A DNA stretch of 64,000 bases from Tenodera sinensis (lineage: Eukaryota > Arthropoda > Insecta > Mantodea > Mantidae): the NCBI GenBank assembly GCA_030765045.1, contig CM060961.1, positions 137,153,064-137,217,063 on the forward strand, written 5' to 3'. The notes below the pieces were generated by a model. The model had not been told where the DNA came from. It worked only from the letters and a program-made list of their open reading frames with translations, and made no database searches. The translations under genes were made by a program, and so were the position numbers. This document shows, in pieces, positions 37,319 through 50,940 of this stretch. Within the stretch, counting starts at the first letter, position 1, and each line of letters starts with the position of its first letter.

Positions 37319-37980
37319 CTGGGGAGAAGGAATAGCTGGTAGTGTAGTTAAAACAGTAAGTTTAATCTAATACTGTTCTAAAAAACAGTGATTTGAAAAT
37401 TTTCAAAACAAAAATGGAAAATTTGAATAGAATTTGATTTGGTAGCTGATGTACAGATATGATAAAAATATCGTAAAAGGCACCCCAAGCTTTTTTTACA
37501 AAAAGAAAATTTACTAATTTGTTAATATAATTTTTTAATTTTAAACATATTACAATTTTTTAATTATAATGAACCAGTGGCCTTTATATCTCTATACAAC
37601 AAACTCTTCATAGTTAAAATTATCTTGTACTTTTTTGTACGGTTTGAATTTTTTTTTTTTTTTTTAAGCTTCTTGAAACTATAATTTATTGACAAAGGTC
37701 CTTCGATTGTATATGAAGTTCTCCGTTAAATAAGAACCAAGATTTGTATAACTTTAAGAGATCCACTTCTTTTAGCTCTTAATTTTAAATACCAGTGTCC
37801 CTATCGACATTAAATTTGCTATAACTTTATAACTCCACAAATATTTGCTCAAGAATAATTGTCCAGAGAGGCTAGAATCAAGAAAAGAAGCTTGAAGAGT
37901 GAAGATTAAGAACCATTGGAGCAAGGAGATTATAGTGCAAGAATGTTTTAAATTTTGGTGCGTCAGTCAAAACCACATCG

Positions 37981-38011
<31 letters not shown>

Positions 38012-39479
38012 CACAAGTTTAAATGTTACAGCTCTAGATGTAGTTTTCTCAGAAACTACTCAAGTTAGAGGTCTGAATTTTTGTGTGATGTTACAAAGCA
38101 TCTAGTTGAACAAAGTGTGCGGAAGTATAATTCTAGCTACAATATATTGAAGTTTTAAGAATTGAAAATTATTTATTTTTAAGCGGAATACTACTTTTTT
38201 CTATACACACATTTTAGAGCTTGTATTTCACTGGATATAAAAGCTAATTCGCTCATATTTTTCATCATTAAATACTTTGTCTCTTAAATATTGGAATATC
38301 TGTGAACGAACTTGTGCCAGGTATTTGTCCGTGACTAATAACATAGCTTTCTAACATTTAATTTATAGACCTCACTTAAAAAGCCTATTGACATAAATTA
38401 TGAAGTGATATTACAAACTTTGTATTAGCAGAATATCAAAAACATATATTGGGTAGATGGTGTAATTTTCATTACCTTATGACCAGGGTCCGGAAGTTTA
38501 TGACTTCATAGTTTTTAGTTTTTTCCGTGTAACATACAAGCGGAGCACGATTTTACCAATGGTAATTAAAATTATGCAATTCTCATACAACGTCATATTT
38601 TAGTTTAAAAGACGAGTTTTTCTTGTCTTTTTCATATTATAGTCATATTTTCTCTTAAAGTTTCGTAGCTTTGTCATATTTTTATATTTCTATTCCAGTT
38701 TGACATATGTGCTTGCAATCGTCCCAAAGACGATTTTTCACATCTCCCAACTCTTGTGTGTAATACTAGGGGGTCTTTTGCCCAATACAATGTTGCATGC
38801 AAATAGAAGATCGTTCCTTTTTGAAACTTAAAACTGTATATAATTTGCTACTAGTTCTTCTTTCTGATCACCGTTGAAAATATGACATTTATTTCATTCT
38901 GTGCAGAGCTGAGGGTCAACCCTGCACAGAGCAATTAAATAAATTCAAAATGCAACAATGAAATTAATGTTATGTATTTATTATTCAGTGTGCAAGATTT
39001 TAAAGTAGATCTTCAATACAATATTAATTCAAACAGCGTTACATTTTTGAAGAGTTTGAAAATGCACCCTAAAAAATTTAGGTCATATTTTGTAATTTTT
39101 TCGTTCATAAGTGGTTGCATATTTCTAACATTTTTAGGTCACTCATAAACATCCAGAATCTGGTCATGACTAAGCAAGCCCCCTGAATTCTGGGTTTGAA
39201 ATGCATACAGTTAAACACCATATTGAGTTTGACACACACATTACTGTTCTTGGTGACCGAATGTACGATGAGGCCCATCTGTCTTGAGAAGTATCTGATT
39301 AAAATGACTCTGCTGAAGTTGACCATACAACTAGCGAAATGTTATAGCTATCAATTGTCACAGGTGTGGTAATGTTGCTATTAAGGCAATGTATCTATGA
39401 AATTTGGTGAAAAAGGCCGAACATTTTGTGTTTTACATTTTGTATTTTTATTACGCTTATACTTTGTACTTTAACGGCA
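37319..39479. other. Long AT-rich stretch without genes
   Basis: Contains poly-T runs at about 37649-37668 and 37983-38011 and a short hairpin with CTGTGCAG/CTGCACAG arms near 38900-38935. No protein or known repeat recognised. Confidence 0.45.
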
Positions 39480-40060
39480 CACTTCAGTGTTCCAGGAGTC
39501 CAGGAGTGAGTACAAGTCGCCTGAGTTAACCCAGGCGGATGGTAAAGTGGCCACGGTACCTATCCGTTCAATTACGGATTTACCCGTGAGGTTGTATAGG
39601 TTATGTTTAATTTTACAAGCTTTGGTGTAATGTCTTTAATGGTGAATATTAGTTTCCTATGTTGTCATTGGTGGTGGGATGAGACTGATCTTGGATGTCT
39701 AGCCATTCAAGCGACCATTGCCCTACTGCTTACTTCGTCGGCCGCTTGTGGAACCGTCGAGCAATGCAGTGCCATTGACAGGAAACCGAGAGGAATAGGT
39801 GAAGGGTAAGGCGGTGCCAAGTGTAAAGTACATTTGGCGGTCTGGGTGTTTGAAGGGATAGCGTTAGTTACCAGCCAAGGGCGTCCTTGGGCAAGCGGTA
39901 GCTCTGCCGCCGTCTAGGTAGGCGATGATCATTGCCTCAGAGTGTTGACCAACTGGTTAGGGTCTCAATATCAGCCATTTTTAAAGCTCCAGGAGGGCAT
40001 TTATATGTCCCAGCGCGGGTAAGCGTTCCTCGCTAAACTTCATCGCTACAGCTTTGAAAT
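39480..40060. other. Unassigned higher-GC segment
   Basis: The base composition differs from the AT-rich flanks, which suggests an inserted element. I do not recognise it and see no convincing open frame. Confidence 0.3.
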
Positions 40061-41122
40061 GCATTTTTCCTTTTCACTGGCTGTGATGTTGGTCTCTTGC
40101 AGGGAATTTTGCTTCAGAAAGGTTGTAAGTTGGCTGTGCTGAAATGAATTCGATATATCGAAAGAAATCCCGCGAACCTGACGCATGTTTTGCTTCCAAA
40201 AGAGAAATGCCGTCAGTGTTCTGTAATTCTGTAACCTTGCCAGGTTATTTCAGTGCTCCAGTTATATATTAGACATTGTTTATGTAGTCAATAGATTTTA
40301 TGTTATTCGTTAGTCTATAGTGGAGCCATAACAAACAGATCTTTTATAAATGCTGTGTATAAATTTGTGCAAATGCACAGTGTAGAAATTAGCTAAGAAC
40401 AATACATTTCTAAATGTTGTGAACAAAGCGAAGGCGAAAAGAAAGGTTTCATATTAAGAAACAACCAAGCAAACTTAAAATTCTCAAAAAAATTCTACTG
40501 AGGCTAAGAAGAAAGCAACAGAAGGTCCCACGAGTGGTGCTGGGGAATTTTAAGTTGATTGGATTTACAAAAACATACTGTTAAACTTTAAAGTTAATTT
40601 TCTTCTATTACTTTTTTCAGCATTTTTCACTATTCAAAATGCTCCTTGGACCCTAGTTTATAACTTATAAATTTGAAATTTTCAGGAGACCTTCAGAGAT
40701 TAAGGTATTAAACTTTGTAGTGCGCTAGTTAAAAATATTACATAATTGAGCTGACATTAAATATTGTTCATACTCATACTGAAAAAATAGAAAATATTGA
40801 TAAATTGCATATAAATATTTTTTTTCTCTTAAGCTAATTAAACATAAGCAATTATGGTATGACAATTTCTTTATATTTGTATCCTGAACTCAAATTAAAA
40901 ATTTAGGAGGGATGCAATAAACTGTAGAGGCCAAGGAACATTTCTTATGAGCATATTAAAAAGTAATTTATTGTTAATAAATATATTAATAATTTAAAAA
41001 TGGTTTGACATATGGCAATGCAATTTTGTGTATACTATTTACTTTATGTTCTGAGTGTGGGGGAAAAAATTCAAAGCAATCAGAAGAGAACTGGATTTTT
41101 TAATTTTCATAGATATATCGCC
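40061..41122. other. Unassigned AT-rich sequence
   Basis: Nothing recognised. Confidence 0.4.
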
Positions 41123-41126
41123 TTAA

Positions 41127-41824
41127 GGGACACTAGGAGTGAAATTTTGGTCAAAATTGTCAAAAAGTCGATTTTTTTTTTAATCTTAAAATGTTTCTGG
41201 AACTCCTGTGCATTTGGATCAGCTAAAATTTTTCACATCCCCCTCTCCATGTGATCATTATGGTCCCTTTCAAATAGTGCTCTTCCCTTAACGTACACAG
41301 CATGTTCCTATATAAAAGCCTGTTTTTCTCAAAACTACATTTCTGCATATTCCAAAAGAAGGTCGCGCCTGAGTTTTGCTTCAAATTCAATGAAAATTTC
41401 CAAAAGTATTCATAAATAGCAGCTAAACAAAGCTGTGATTCAATATTGATATCATCATTAACATGAATTCAAAAAATATTTTTATGAAAAAATCAGTAAT
41501 TTTTAAGGCGAAATTTTCTTTGTTATTGAAAAAATGTGTACAGCATAATCAGCAGCCGTATTTGAAATATCTCTTCATATAATTGTTACCCATGTTTTAG
41601 AGCACCAGTTCTGGTAATATAAACCAATTTTGAAAAGTCAATAGACGCGAGCCTATTGAAAATGTGCCTATTAAATTCATAAAATAATTTACATATCATA
41701 AACAAATTATCCAATTTTAATGAAATGTTATGTACATCCTATTCTCATATAAATACAAACAGTAAAAATTTCAGAAAAATCTATCAAGAAATGTGGAACA
41801 TTCAAATTTCAGTCCCAGTGTCCC
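41127..41824. mobile_element. 698-bp non-autonomous TIR element flanked by TTAA
   Basis: The left end is GGGACACTAGGAGTGAAATT; the right end in reverse is GGGACACTGGGACTGAAATT (18 of 20 identical). TTAA lies at 41123-41126 and 41825-41828. There is no open frame of note. TTAA duplication is typical of piggyBac, and also of Sola3; the superfamily is not settled. Confidence 0.78.
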
Positions 41825-41831
41825 TTAAGCC

Positions 41832-42186
41832 CCATTTTCAATGACATTCTTTACCGGTAATAGATACTGAGAACGCCATTATTCTTGTCTCATGTTATGG
41901 ACGGTTCATATTTACCAAGTTGTTGCAACATTACGGTAAGTATTGCATGATAAGTCAAAGACACGCAGTCTCGCTTATAGATCGTTCATCGCCCTCTCTG
42001 GGCAGCTCCAATAGTGGGACGGGTCTTCAAGTTTATTGACCTGTCGGCGTGAAATATGGACGTGGATGCCTGCGACACAGAGCGACAATCCCAATGGTGC
42101 TCTTCGTCGATATTCCTGCTGCTGGAACAGACCTGTCTTGGGGCGGCTGATAATGGAATATCTTCATTACCTGCTGACTGCATATG
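41832..42186. other. Unassigned spacer
   Basis: No supported gene. Confidence 0.4.
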
Positions 42187-42853
42187 GTGGCAAAATTACA
42201 AAATCCAGCCCAGTTACTTTTCTGTCACCAATTTTCTTCTAAACTTTTGCACAAATACGCAGTTCGGTTCTCCACGTTAACACAGTCTACAATCTTTCAT
42301 AATATTACAACTCAACGACTGTTTACTTCTCGTAGCCTTGACTCAGACCTTTCAATGTTTTTCTTCACCTTCTCTGTTTCTCATATATTAACTCGAACTA
42401 TACAATCACTCGACCCTCGTTAAAACTTCTTCACTTCGACACAACGTACCTTTCACGACGACAGTACCACACACACAGCTGTCTCGCACTCACTGACACA
42501 CTGATCGACTCATGTCTGTAATTCTCCCTTCCCATGTTTCCTCGCCTCCTTATGACGTAACATGGACTTTTCTCGGCTCACAAACAGGCCGGCCGCCGGA
42601 CACTTCTCGAATCATATGGAGAAAAACCCTTTTGGTTCTGCCACCTCTGATTGTAGTCGCGCGTTTTCTCGCGTGAGTGGTGTGGAGAAGCACCTTTGAT
42701 ACGGGCCGCGTCCATTGTTGTTAGTCATGTACACAAACATTAGCACGAGACAGCCTGATCTTGAGCGCGTTTGTTTGGTCGTCGGCCTGGTATGTGATGT
42801 GAAGTAGATTACCCCGACCGTCCTTTGTTGTTCACCGTGCCCGGCTCACTGTA
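42187..42853 (-). mobile_element. Family B LTR, copy 2
   Basis: Aligns with the LTR at 22899-23517: CAAAATTACAAAATCCAGCC at the left, TTAACACAGTCTACAATC, CACACACACAGCTGTC, AAACCCTTTTGGTTCTGCC and ACCCCGACCGTCCTTTGTTG at the right. No primer-site-like sequence is next to it, so it may be a solo LTR. Ends are approximate. Confidence 0.6.
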
Positions 42854-43790
42854 TTACCCGTTAACTGCCGGCTTGCAGAGTTTCTTTAGGGCAGCAAGAA
42901 CAGAAAGTTCCTTTCTTGGATGGATGTTGCTGCTGTACTTTCATAGCTCTACCCAATAAACTATTTCTACAACACACTGATACAACGAAGTGCAAATATT
43001 TTCTTTGTATTTATATAGCCTTCATTCGCTTATATAAAATGGTGCATTAAAAATACCAAAGAAGTAAAGGAAAAAAGGAAAAGAAAAGTGCCAAGATCTA
43101 TTAGGCACTTCCGCGCGTCTCTGTGGCCAGCCTACCTGTAGTTCCTTCACTTCACTCTTTCTTCCAAGAGTATGACAACTGCAATAGATCTCCAGAAGGA
43201 CCTAGTTGGCGAGGTACTCGTACAATCTGGCTATACCTGCACTGTAAATTCACTTAGATCGCCTGCAGTTATTTTACCTTATTTCAGTAGGTTCATAAGT
43301 GAAATCGTGCTATGCATATTTTGCTATAGAAGGTTGGATAAAATAAACTACATAACATTGCTTTATCTGTGCTATTAGTTGCTTAGTTTCTACTTTCTTA
43401 TGTCTTAAGTATGAAAGTATGAAGTCCACTCACCACTGATGGATTTTATATGCAGCAGACCATGTAGCCGTCAGCATAAACTGTATTTTCACTGTGTTCA
43501 CTCTTGCATGTAGCCATGTTTTCAGTTGTGTTTGTTTTATTATAAATAAATTCGATGAAGGACACGGAAGAAGCAGCAACTGTTACCTAGAAGCGTTTAT
43601 TTACATGGCCCGGCCATATTGATCACAATGCACTAACGCGCAATACTGCACCACACGTACACTCACTTCCATTTATGTAGCTTCGGGTGACATTCTACTG
43701 GCCTTCATAGGCGGGATATGTATACCAAGAGGCGTGTGCATCTGTTTACATATTCGTGCATGCAATGACGTCATGATTTACGTGCGCAGT
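42854..43790. other. Mostly unassigned; SINE 3' fragment at ~43103-43150
   Basis: The short stretch GGCACTTCCGCGCGTCTCTG matches the 3' part of the second-type SINE. The rest shows no gene. Confidence 0.5.
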
Positions 43791-43791
43791 T

Positions 43792-45297
43792 CTATATAAC
43801 GTTCCACTCTTAGAAGACAGTATGGAGTTAAATGGGACATCTCTGTCTCTATCTAGCGCATACAAGTTGCCATTAGCCTCGTCCTTTTCTACCCTCGCGG
43901 TGTTGCCAGATTCCTAATAGCATGGTATAAATATTCATTTGTTATAAATTTCAGATTTGAACACATTATCCTACGCAGAATTTGTTTCTCTATCAGGTTA
44001 TATCCTTTTTATAGTCATTATACATTTCTATAGGCCCAAATTTCTTCAGAAAACTTTTCTTTTCAATAGAAGTCCGATATTTGCTGTTTCTATACTCATC
44101 ACGCACTAACTAACAAACTAACTGCTAGAATGCATCTATATTTTTTTCTTGGGTAGAGTATACCATAGTGCTACTACCTGCCCACTTTGAATTCTCTGTT
44201 TACCCAGTTAAGTGTTATAATTTTTAAAATGAAATGTTTTCGGAAAATTTTATATCTGTGCACTGCAAAAGTTACGCAGTGTGAAACTTTTTTGTTATTG
44301 AGTTTACATCAGGGAACCAGCGAGAGAAAATGTTGAGGAAGGTTGGAGAAAGTTTTTAAAATAAACCAAAAGGCAGTAACCTCTTTCTTTTATCCAGTAA
44401 GGCAAACAAAAGGTATTCATCTATTCAGCGTCAGGCCTGACACAGAAGATAGTATAAGGAGCAGCACTAACATTAGTTCGAAAGGAGCCGTGTGTGTAAC
44501 TGTGAGCTGTTATTGCGTTATTTATTTAATATTTTTGTAAATATTTGTAGTTATGGATGGGGAAGCTAGGAAGAGACGATATGTTGGTAAATTAAGAAGT
44601 AAGGAATGCCAAATAATTATGAATGTGTTATATTATTTTTGAAGCAAAATGTGTGTAAGGCAGTAAAAGAAACAGCTAAGGCTATCGGGTGTTCAGAAGC
44701 AGTAGTGTGTATGATTAAAAAGGAACTAATGAAAGGACCTCTAAGAACGCCATCGAAAAAGAAAGCAAAAAGGGCGGGACTACACAAAACGATAGGTTAA
44801 CGCAATATGATTGAATAGTGCAAGGTGGAGTGCGGCGCATTGTTCATTCTTTACAGTTTGCAAATATTCCACCCATGCTGAATATAATTTTGTCACTATT
44901 CAACAGTGATGAGACCCTACCAAATTTCTCAAGGGCCACTCTTAGTCGGTTCTTACATGATTTGGGGTTGGAATATGAAAGAAGGGGTAACAAGTGCATA
45001 TTAATAGAAAGAGACGATATCGATATCATCAGATGGCGACATAAATATCTAAAAGACGTAAAAAGGTTTAGGGACCAGGGGAAATCAGTTGTTTATACAG
45101 ACGAGTCATTTGTAAATTTAGGTCATACAGTAACAAAGGCATGGAGGGATACCAAAGTTAAAAGTGTCCGTCAAGCAGCAATTGAAGGACTAAGTGCAGG
45201 ACTCGGCCACCTCGAGTCGCTCGCGGAGAAAGATTCATGTTGCAACACTGCGCTCCATTTAACGTGTACTGTCTTCTAAGGGTGAAACGCGCTTTAG
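43792..45297 (+). mobile_element. Family M DNA transposon, copy 1 (TIR to TIR)
   Basis: The left end has CTCTTAGAAGACAGTATGG then GTTAAATGGG; the right end in reverse has CCCTTAGAAGACAGTACACG then GTTAAATGG. Outermost bases are CTATA-like on the left and CTAAAGCGCG on the right. Three other copies lie at 49788-50940, 58094-58499 and 63414-64000. About 750 bp of untranslated left part precede the coding remnant. Confidence 0.82.
44553..45279 (+). pseudogene. Family M transposase: helix-turn-helix plus start of catalytic domain
   Basis: From ATG 44553 (MDGEARKRRYVGKLRSKECQ) to a stop near 44641, then KAVKETAKAIGCSEAVVCMI (helix-turn-helix) to a stop near 44800. A second open stretch to 45279 carries LPNFSRATLSRFLHDLGLEY, ERDDI...RWRHKYLKDVKRF and VVYTDESFVNLGHTVTKAW. 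The Asp in YTDES would be the first catalytic acid of an IS630/Tc1-type transposase. The later parts with the other two acids are absent: the reading runs from EGLSAGLGHL directly into the right TIR. So even without stops this copy could not be catalytic. Confidence 0.75.
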
Positions 45298-45616
45298 ATT
45301 ATTCACATATGAATATATAACCTCGAGCAATATCCGCAAATAGCAAGTTAGTTTCCTACAAACTCACAATCCTTCCCCGATGCACCTCCACAATAATTGC
45401 ATACTTCGCGTAACTACACTGGGATTGAATTTTATAACTTTTTCTATTTTGCATCTGTTTACTTGAAAATTGTGGCACTTAATATCAATTAATAAAGAAA
45501 TGACTACAAAATCTGAATGCTCTAGCTCAGTTTCTCAGATAATAGAATTAAGTCTACTTTTAATTAGCGAAAAGAATGGATTTTTTTAAGAATTACCTTC
45601 GCATTTATCAGAGAAG

Positions 45617-45617
<1 letters not shown>
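45298..45617. other. Unassigned spacer
   Basis: Nothing recognised. Confidence 0.4.
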
Positions 45618-46483
<866 letters not shown>

Positions 46484-46494
46484 AAAGAAAGTCC

Positions 46495-46784
46495 TAAATG
46501 TACTCTGTGTGATTCTACTCTTACCGTTCAGCATCTGCTCACTGTTTGCCCAAGATACACTCACCAGCGACTTCAGTATGGAATTCCTGAGAACCTTCAG
46601 CTAGCTTTGGGTGATCAGCAGTATCATAAGAAAATAATCAAGTTCATCAAAGCATGCAAACTTAATATTTAAACTCATTGTAAACTTCATGATATGTTTC
46701 CTCCTTTTTTTTCCTCAATGTTTAGTCGCGATATGACTTTTATGTTGAAGCGACTTCAAATAATAAATAAATTAAAAAAAAAAA
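46495..46784 (+). mobile_element. 5'-truncated Jockey-type LINE, last ~290 bp
   Basis: Translates as CTLCDSTLTVQHLLTVCPRY, a CX2CX7HX4C zinc motif typical of the ORF2 end, then a short tail to a stop near 46672. An untranslated region with GTTGAAGCGACTTCAAATAA and an A-tail follow. AAAGAAAGTCC at 46484-46494 and 46785-46795 is the target duplication, so this is an insertion truncated at birth. Confidence 0.85.
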
Positions 46785-46795
46785 AAAGAAAGTCC

Positions 46796-47193
46796 CCTGA
46801 GAATGATGTACGGGGGTGGGGGATGTGGGAGGAATAGTCTATTAGACACGGATCCGACACCCTGCCTTAGATCAGCTGAGTTACAGCCCACTCGGAAACA
46901 TATGGACATCTGTAGCCTTCTACTTTTATGAAGAATACCTTCTCGGTTTTAGTATACCGAGTGGGAGGGAACTTATTAGATTCCTTCTAACATGTGCTTC
47001 ATAGAAGCATTACAAACAAAAAAGTCTAATGGGATTTTGTTCTTTGATTAGCCGTTTTGGAAAAAATAAATGGTTTCTTTTCAAATTGGATGCATAATTC
47101 CACAAGAATGTACGAAGATAGTTTATTACTTGTAAGATGTGTAGAGTAACTTATTTCTGTCACTCGTCCGAGATGACACAATGTTGGAGGACG

Positions 47194-47255
<62 letters not shown>

Positions 47256-48820
47256 TCGGTAGTAATTATGGGATATCACACAGAGTTTCGAAATAATTAA
47301 TCATATAAAAGAATTACAGGAACATCCCGAGCAGCTTTTTCGGACAAGAAATAACTCGGTAGCGCTGCGTTGAGCTTGGTCAGGGATCTGAACCGGTTTC
47401 GGGTTGTAAACACATCGGTCGCTTGTAAACACGACGCAGGGTGGTGTAATGTTATGGGAGATAACGAGTGTAACTGGTATTCTGATTGGCCTGCACTCGC
47501 GGAGAAGGACACGGCATGGTATTTGTTTACATTCACGGGACACCACTCTGCGTTGTTTATGTACTGACCTAGTGAAAGTGACATTCGCGCAATCTACAGT
47601 GTTGCCAGTTTGTCTCTTGTTCTCGAAAAAACTAAAATATCTTTGTAGGGGATCTAATACTGGTTTAAAATGTAATGAATTCTATTTGTGCACAATTCTA
47701 TCTGAGCCATCCTGTGTTTGCAGAATTAGTGATGTCTAACTTGTGTAAGAAAGACAAAACTGTTCACAGTACGGCGGCGCCAGTGGTGCGCATATATTTT
47801 GATTAGTTTTACTTCTTGTGTAGCATGCGTTCTCTGTCACTGATTGTCCCTGTCACACTGTTTCCAAACATATAAGGGCAGCAAATTCCTGTCAGGGACT
47901 TCCTTTCCGTTAGCGAACAGTACAGCACTGCTTGGTGAAACAAAGACAGAATGCTAAAGCGCTATTTTAAATTACTTTGTAATGGCGTTTATCTTGCCAC
48001 ATGGTGCGACATATGAAGCGGTATTTTAAATATATCGAGGCTAGTAATAGCGTTGAAGTGCAATTTTATAACTGCTTTAAATATTGGCCTCGGATTAGCT
48101 TCATTTAGGAAGCTAGACGACTCTTCTTCTTATATGTCGGACGCGGCACTGGGTAGATGTTAATTTTTTGGCTAAATTATTCGCCTTGTATCGCTTTTTA
48201 TGTTTTATTTCTCCTTATTTCAGTTTAAGACGCAAAATAAAACACTTAACCACAATTCATAAGTAAAATTTTGTGTCGTTTCTTCGATGTGGATTTAACA
48301 AGTATGTGAAAACAGAACATGCATTCTGCGTTATTTCTCGCACTGCTGCATTTGTAATTACATGTTTTACATTCGAACCACATTTCAATCGTATCTTTAA
48401 TCACTACAATATATATTAACAATCATTGAACTCCAGATAAAAATCCATTTTGCATGTATGATTATTGATTAAACAAGTGAAATCAGCTCCTTAATGCCTC
48501 TGTTTTGCCTATTATTATTTTCGAGGGCTGAGAAAAAAGCTGTTTCAACGCTCCACACACACCCCTCCCTGCTATGTACGCGCCGGCTAAGAAGGTTGGT
48601 AAAATGCCCCTTGAAGCAGTAGGTACGGTATACATGGAACCTGGTACCTGTAGTTTTCAAAACATGAAAACCCTGTCCCGCTCCTCTGCTAAAGACAGCC
48701 TTACTTTGAGGTTTGGATTGTACAAGGTTTGCGGTTTAAAAAACATAAAGGAACCAGAAGACGGCTATATTGCCTCCCACCCTGTTTATGAGGGTTGCCT
48801 TTTGTTTGCTAATGGTTATT
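46796..48820. other. Unassigned sequence with poly(A) tract
   Basis: A 52-base A run lies at about 47200-47251. Small frames at 47297-47739 and 48469-48876 have no recognisable similarity. No gene is supported. Confidence 0.4.
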
Positions 48821-48833
48821 ACCCGGAGGTAGG

Positions 48834-49076
48834 CGGCGCCGTGGCCGAGCGGTTAGCACGCTCGCCTGCCACCTAGGCGGCCCGGGTTCGATCCCAGGGA
48901 CCCGCATGTGGTATTCGTGGTGGACGAAGCGGCGCCAGGGCGGGTTTTCTCCGGGTGCTCCGGTTTCCCCGCCATCTCATTCCACCGGTGCTCCATCTTC
49001 ATTCCATGTATCATCAGTGTCACCGCCTGCGGTGCCGTAGTAGTAAAAGTGGGCGTTAAACACTACAACAACAACA
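48834..49076 (+). mobile_element. tRNA-derived SINE, short form (copy 2)
   Basis: Best-preserved head: GCCGTGGCCGAGCGGTTAGC as A box region and CGGGTTCGATCCC as B box. The 3' end is GTGGGCGTTAAACACTAC with an (AAC)n tail. ACCCGGAGGTAGG is duplicated at 48821-48833 and 49077-49089. Confidence 0.93.
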
Positions 49077-49119
49077 ACCCGGAGGTAGGGGGAGCGGTCT
49101 TCCTTTGCAGGTCTTCATG

Positions 49120-49787
49120 ATTTGAAAAACTCTTATGTGTTGCACTCACATGGCTTTCTCTACTCTTGTACTAACCATTCCTACAAACTCTTATTCCTAC
49201 CTATGCCTTTTTCGTGTTAGTTGAGATAAACATTTGCAGAAATTATCTTATTGCTTATTTCCTTGTAGGAGCAAGGGGAATATGAGAAAACAGTAAGCTT
49301 TGAGCGATAGTCAAATCTTTTAAAGCTTTCAAATTCCTTTCTCTTTGCACGGTTAATATATAAGAAAATAAATAACGATGTTAAAGTTGACACAAGTAGA
49401 AGTTCTAAAAAACTCACACAAATAACAAGGCATATCTCCGAAATCACTCTACAAAAATTTACTTAGACATAAATTGTGTATTTTAACAAGATCTACATTT
49501 TTTTCCCTATAGTAAGATTTGATCTATCTCTACGGTTTACCAGTTATGCAAAAGTCATCGAGAGTAAATACGACTATAGGGACTATAGCTAGAAAATTTA
49601 AGATATACATTTCATATATCATAAAAACATATCAAAGACATGACATTTTAATCAAAATCGTTACTGCCATTTTTGAGAAAATCAAAATTTTCGAAAAATT
49701 GTCGAAAAATTGGTAGTTTGGGGTGGAGCAATTTTCTTCAAAGTCTTCAGGTCTCATCCTTGAAAAAGATTAACCTTAAATATCATT
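49120..49787 (-). repeat. Family A copy 9, 3' two-thirds, cut at an inversion junction
   Basis: The minus strand contains the family's 3' end (at left, CATGGCTTTCTCTACTCTTG) back to the block TATTTAAGGTTAATC, where it stops at about 49787 and family M sequence begins. The missing 5' third is at 57893-58093 in the opposite orientation. Confidence 0.8.
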
Positions 49788-50940
49788 ACTGTTGACCCTT
49801 GACAAAATTATATTCAGCGTGGGTGGAATATTTGCAAACAGTAAAGAATGAACAACTCGCCGCACTCCACTTTGCACTATTCGATCATATTGCGTTAACC
49901 TAGCGTTTTTCCCCCAGCCCCTTTTGCTTTCTTTTTCGATGGCGTTCTTAGACGTCCTTTCATTACTTCCTTTTTAATCCTATACACTACTGCTTCTGAA
50001 CACCCGATAGCCTTAGCTGTTTCTTTTACTGCCTTATTAACACTCATTTTACTTGAAAAATAATCTAACACATTCATAATTATTTGGCGGTCTTTACATC
50101 TTAATTTACCAACATATCGTCTCTTCCTAGCTCCCCCCTCCATAACTACAAATATTTACGAAAATATTAAACAAACAACGCAATAACAGCTCAGAGATTC
50201 CTCACAGTTACACACGACTTCTTTTGAACTAATGTTAGCACTGCTCTTTATACTATCTTCTGTGTTAGGCCTGGCGCGAGAATACGCTGAATAGATGAAT
50301 ATCTTTTGTTTGCCTTATATAACGAAAGAAAGAGGCTACAGCCTTTTGTTTTATTTTAAAAACTTTCTTTCTCCAACCCTCCTTAGCAATTAGCATTTGT
50401 TCTCGCTTGGTCCCCGGTGTAAACTCAATAACAAAAAAGTTTCACACTGCGTAACTTTTGCAGTGCACAGATATAAAATTTTCGGAAAATATTTAATTTA
50501 AAAAATTGTGACACTTATCTGAGTAAACATAGAGAATTCAAAGTACGCACGTAGTAGCACTATAGTTTACTCTAGGTAAGAAAAAAATATAGACGTATTC
50601 TAACAGTTTGTTAGTTAGTGCATGATGAGCATAGAAACAGCAAATATCGGACTTTTATCGAAAAATAAAACGTTTTCTGAATAAATATGGGCCTATAGAA
50701 ATGTATAATGACTCTAAAAAGGGTATAACCTGATAGAGAAACCAATTCTGCGTAGGATAATGTGTTCAAACTTGAAATTTATAACAACTGAATATTTACA
50801 TCATGCTATTAGGAATCTGGCAACAGCGCGAGGGTAGAAAAGGACGAAGCTAATGGCAACTTGTATGCGCTAGATAGAGACATATATATCCCATTTAACT
50901 CTATACTGTCATCTAAGGTTGAGACTTGGTATGGCTATAG
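49788..50940 (-). mobile_element. Family M transposon, 5' part, cut at an inversion junction
   Basis: Minus-strand copy from its left terminus (CTATAGCCATACC, at 50940) through the untranslated part and the helix-turn-helix coding part. It breaks off just after CAACAGTAATGA at about 49788. The remaining 3' part of what is probably the same copy lies at 58094-58499. Confidence 0.82.
49895..50143 (-). pseudogene. Family M transposase N-terminal domain, open for 82 residues
   Basis: MEGGARKRRYVGKLRCKDRQ followed by SVNKAVKETAKAIGCSEAVV, a homeodomain-like helix-turn-helix expected to bind the TIR. This copy lacks the early stops of the 44.5-kb copy, then meets a stop after KKKAKGAGGKTLG. It has no catalytic residues of its own. 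Confidence 0.7.

Noticed and set aside
47297..47739. Several overlapping frames of 65-96 codons
   Set aside because: Three frames on two strands are open at once, which points to chance; no motif supports any of them.
48834..48905. tRNA-like sequence with good A and B boxes
   Set aside because: It is the head of a SINE: it is followed by SINE body sequence and flanked by a target duplication; no proper acceptor stem is formed.
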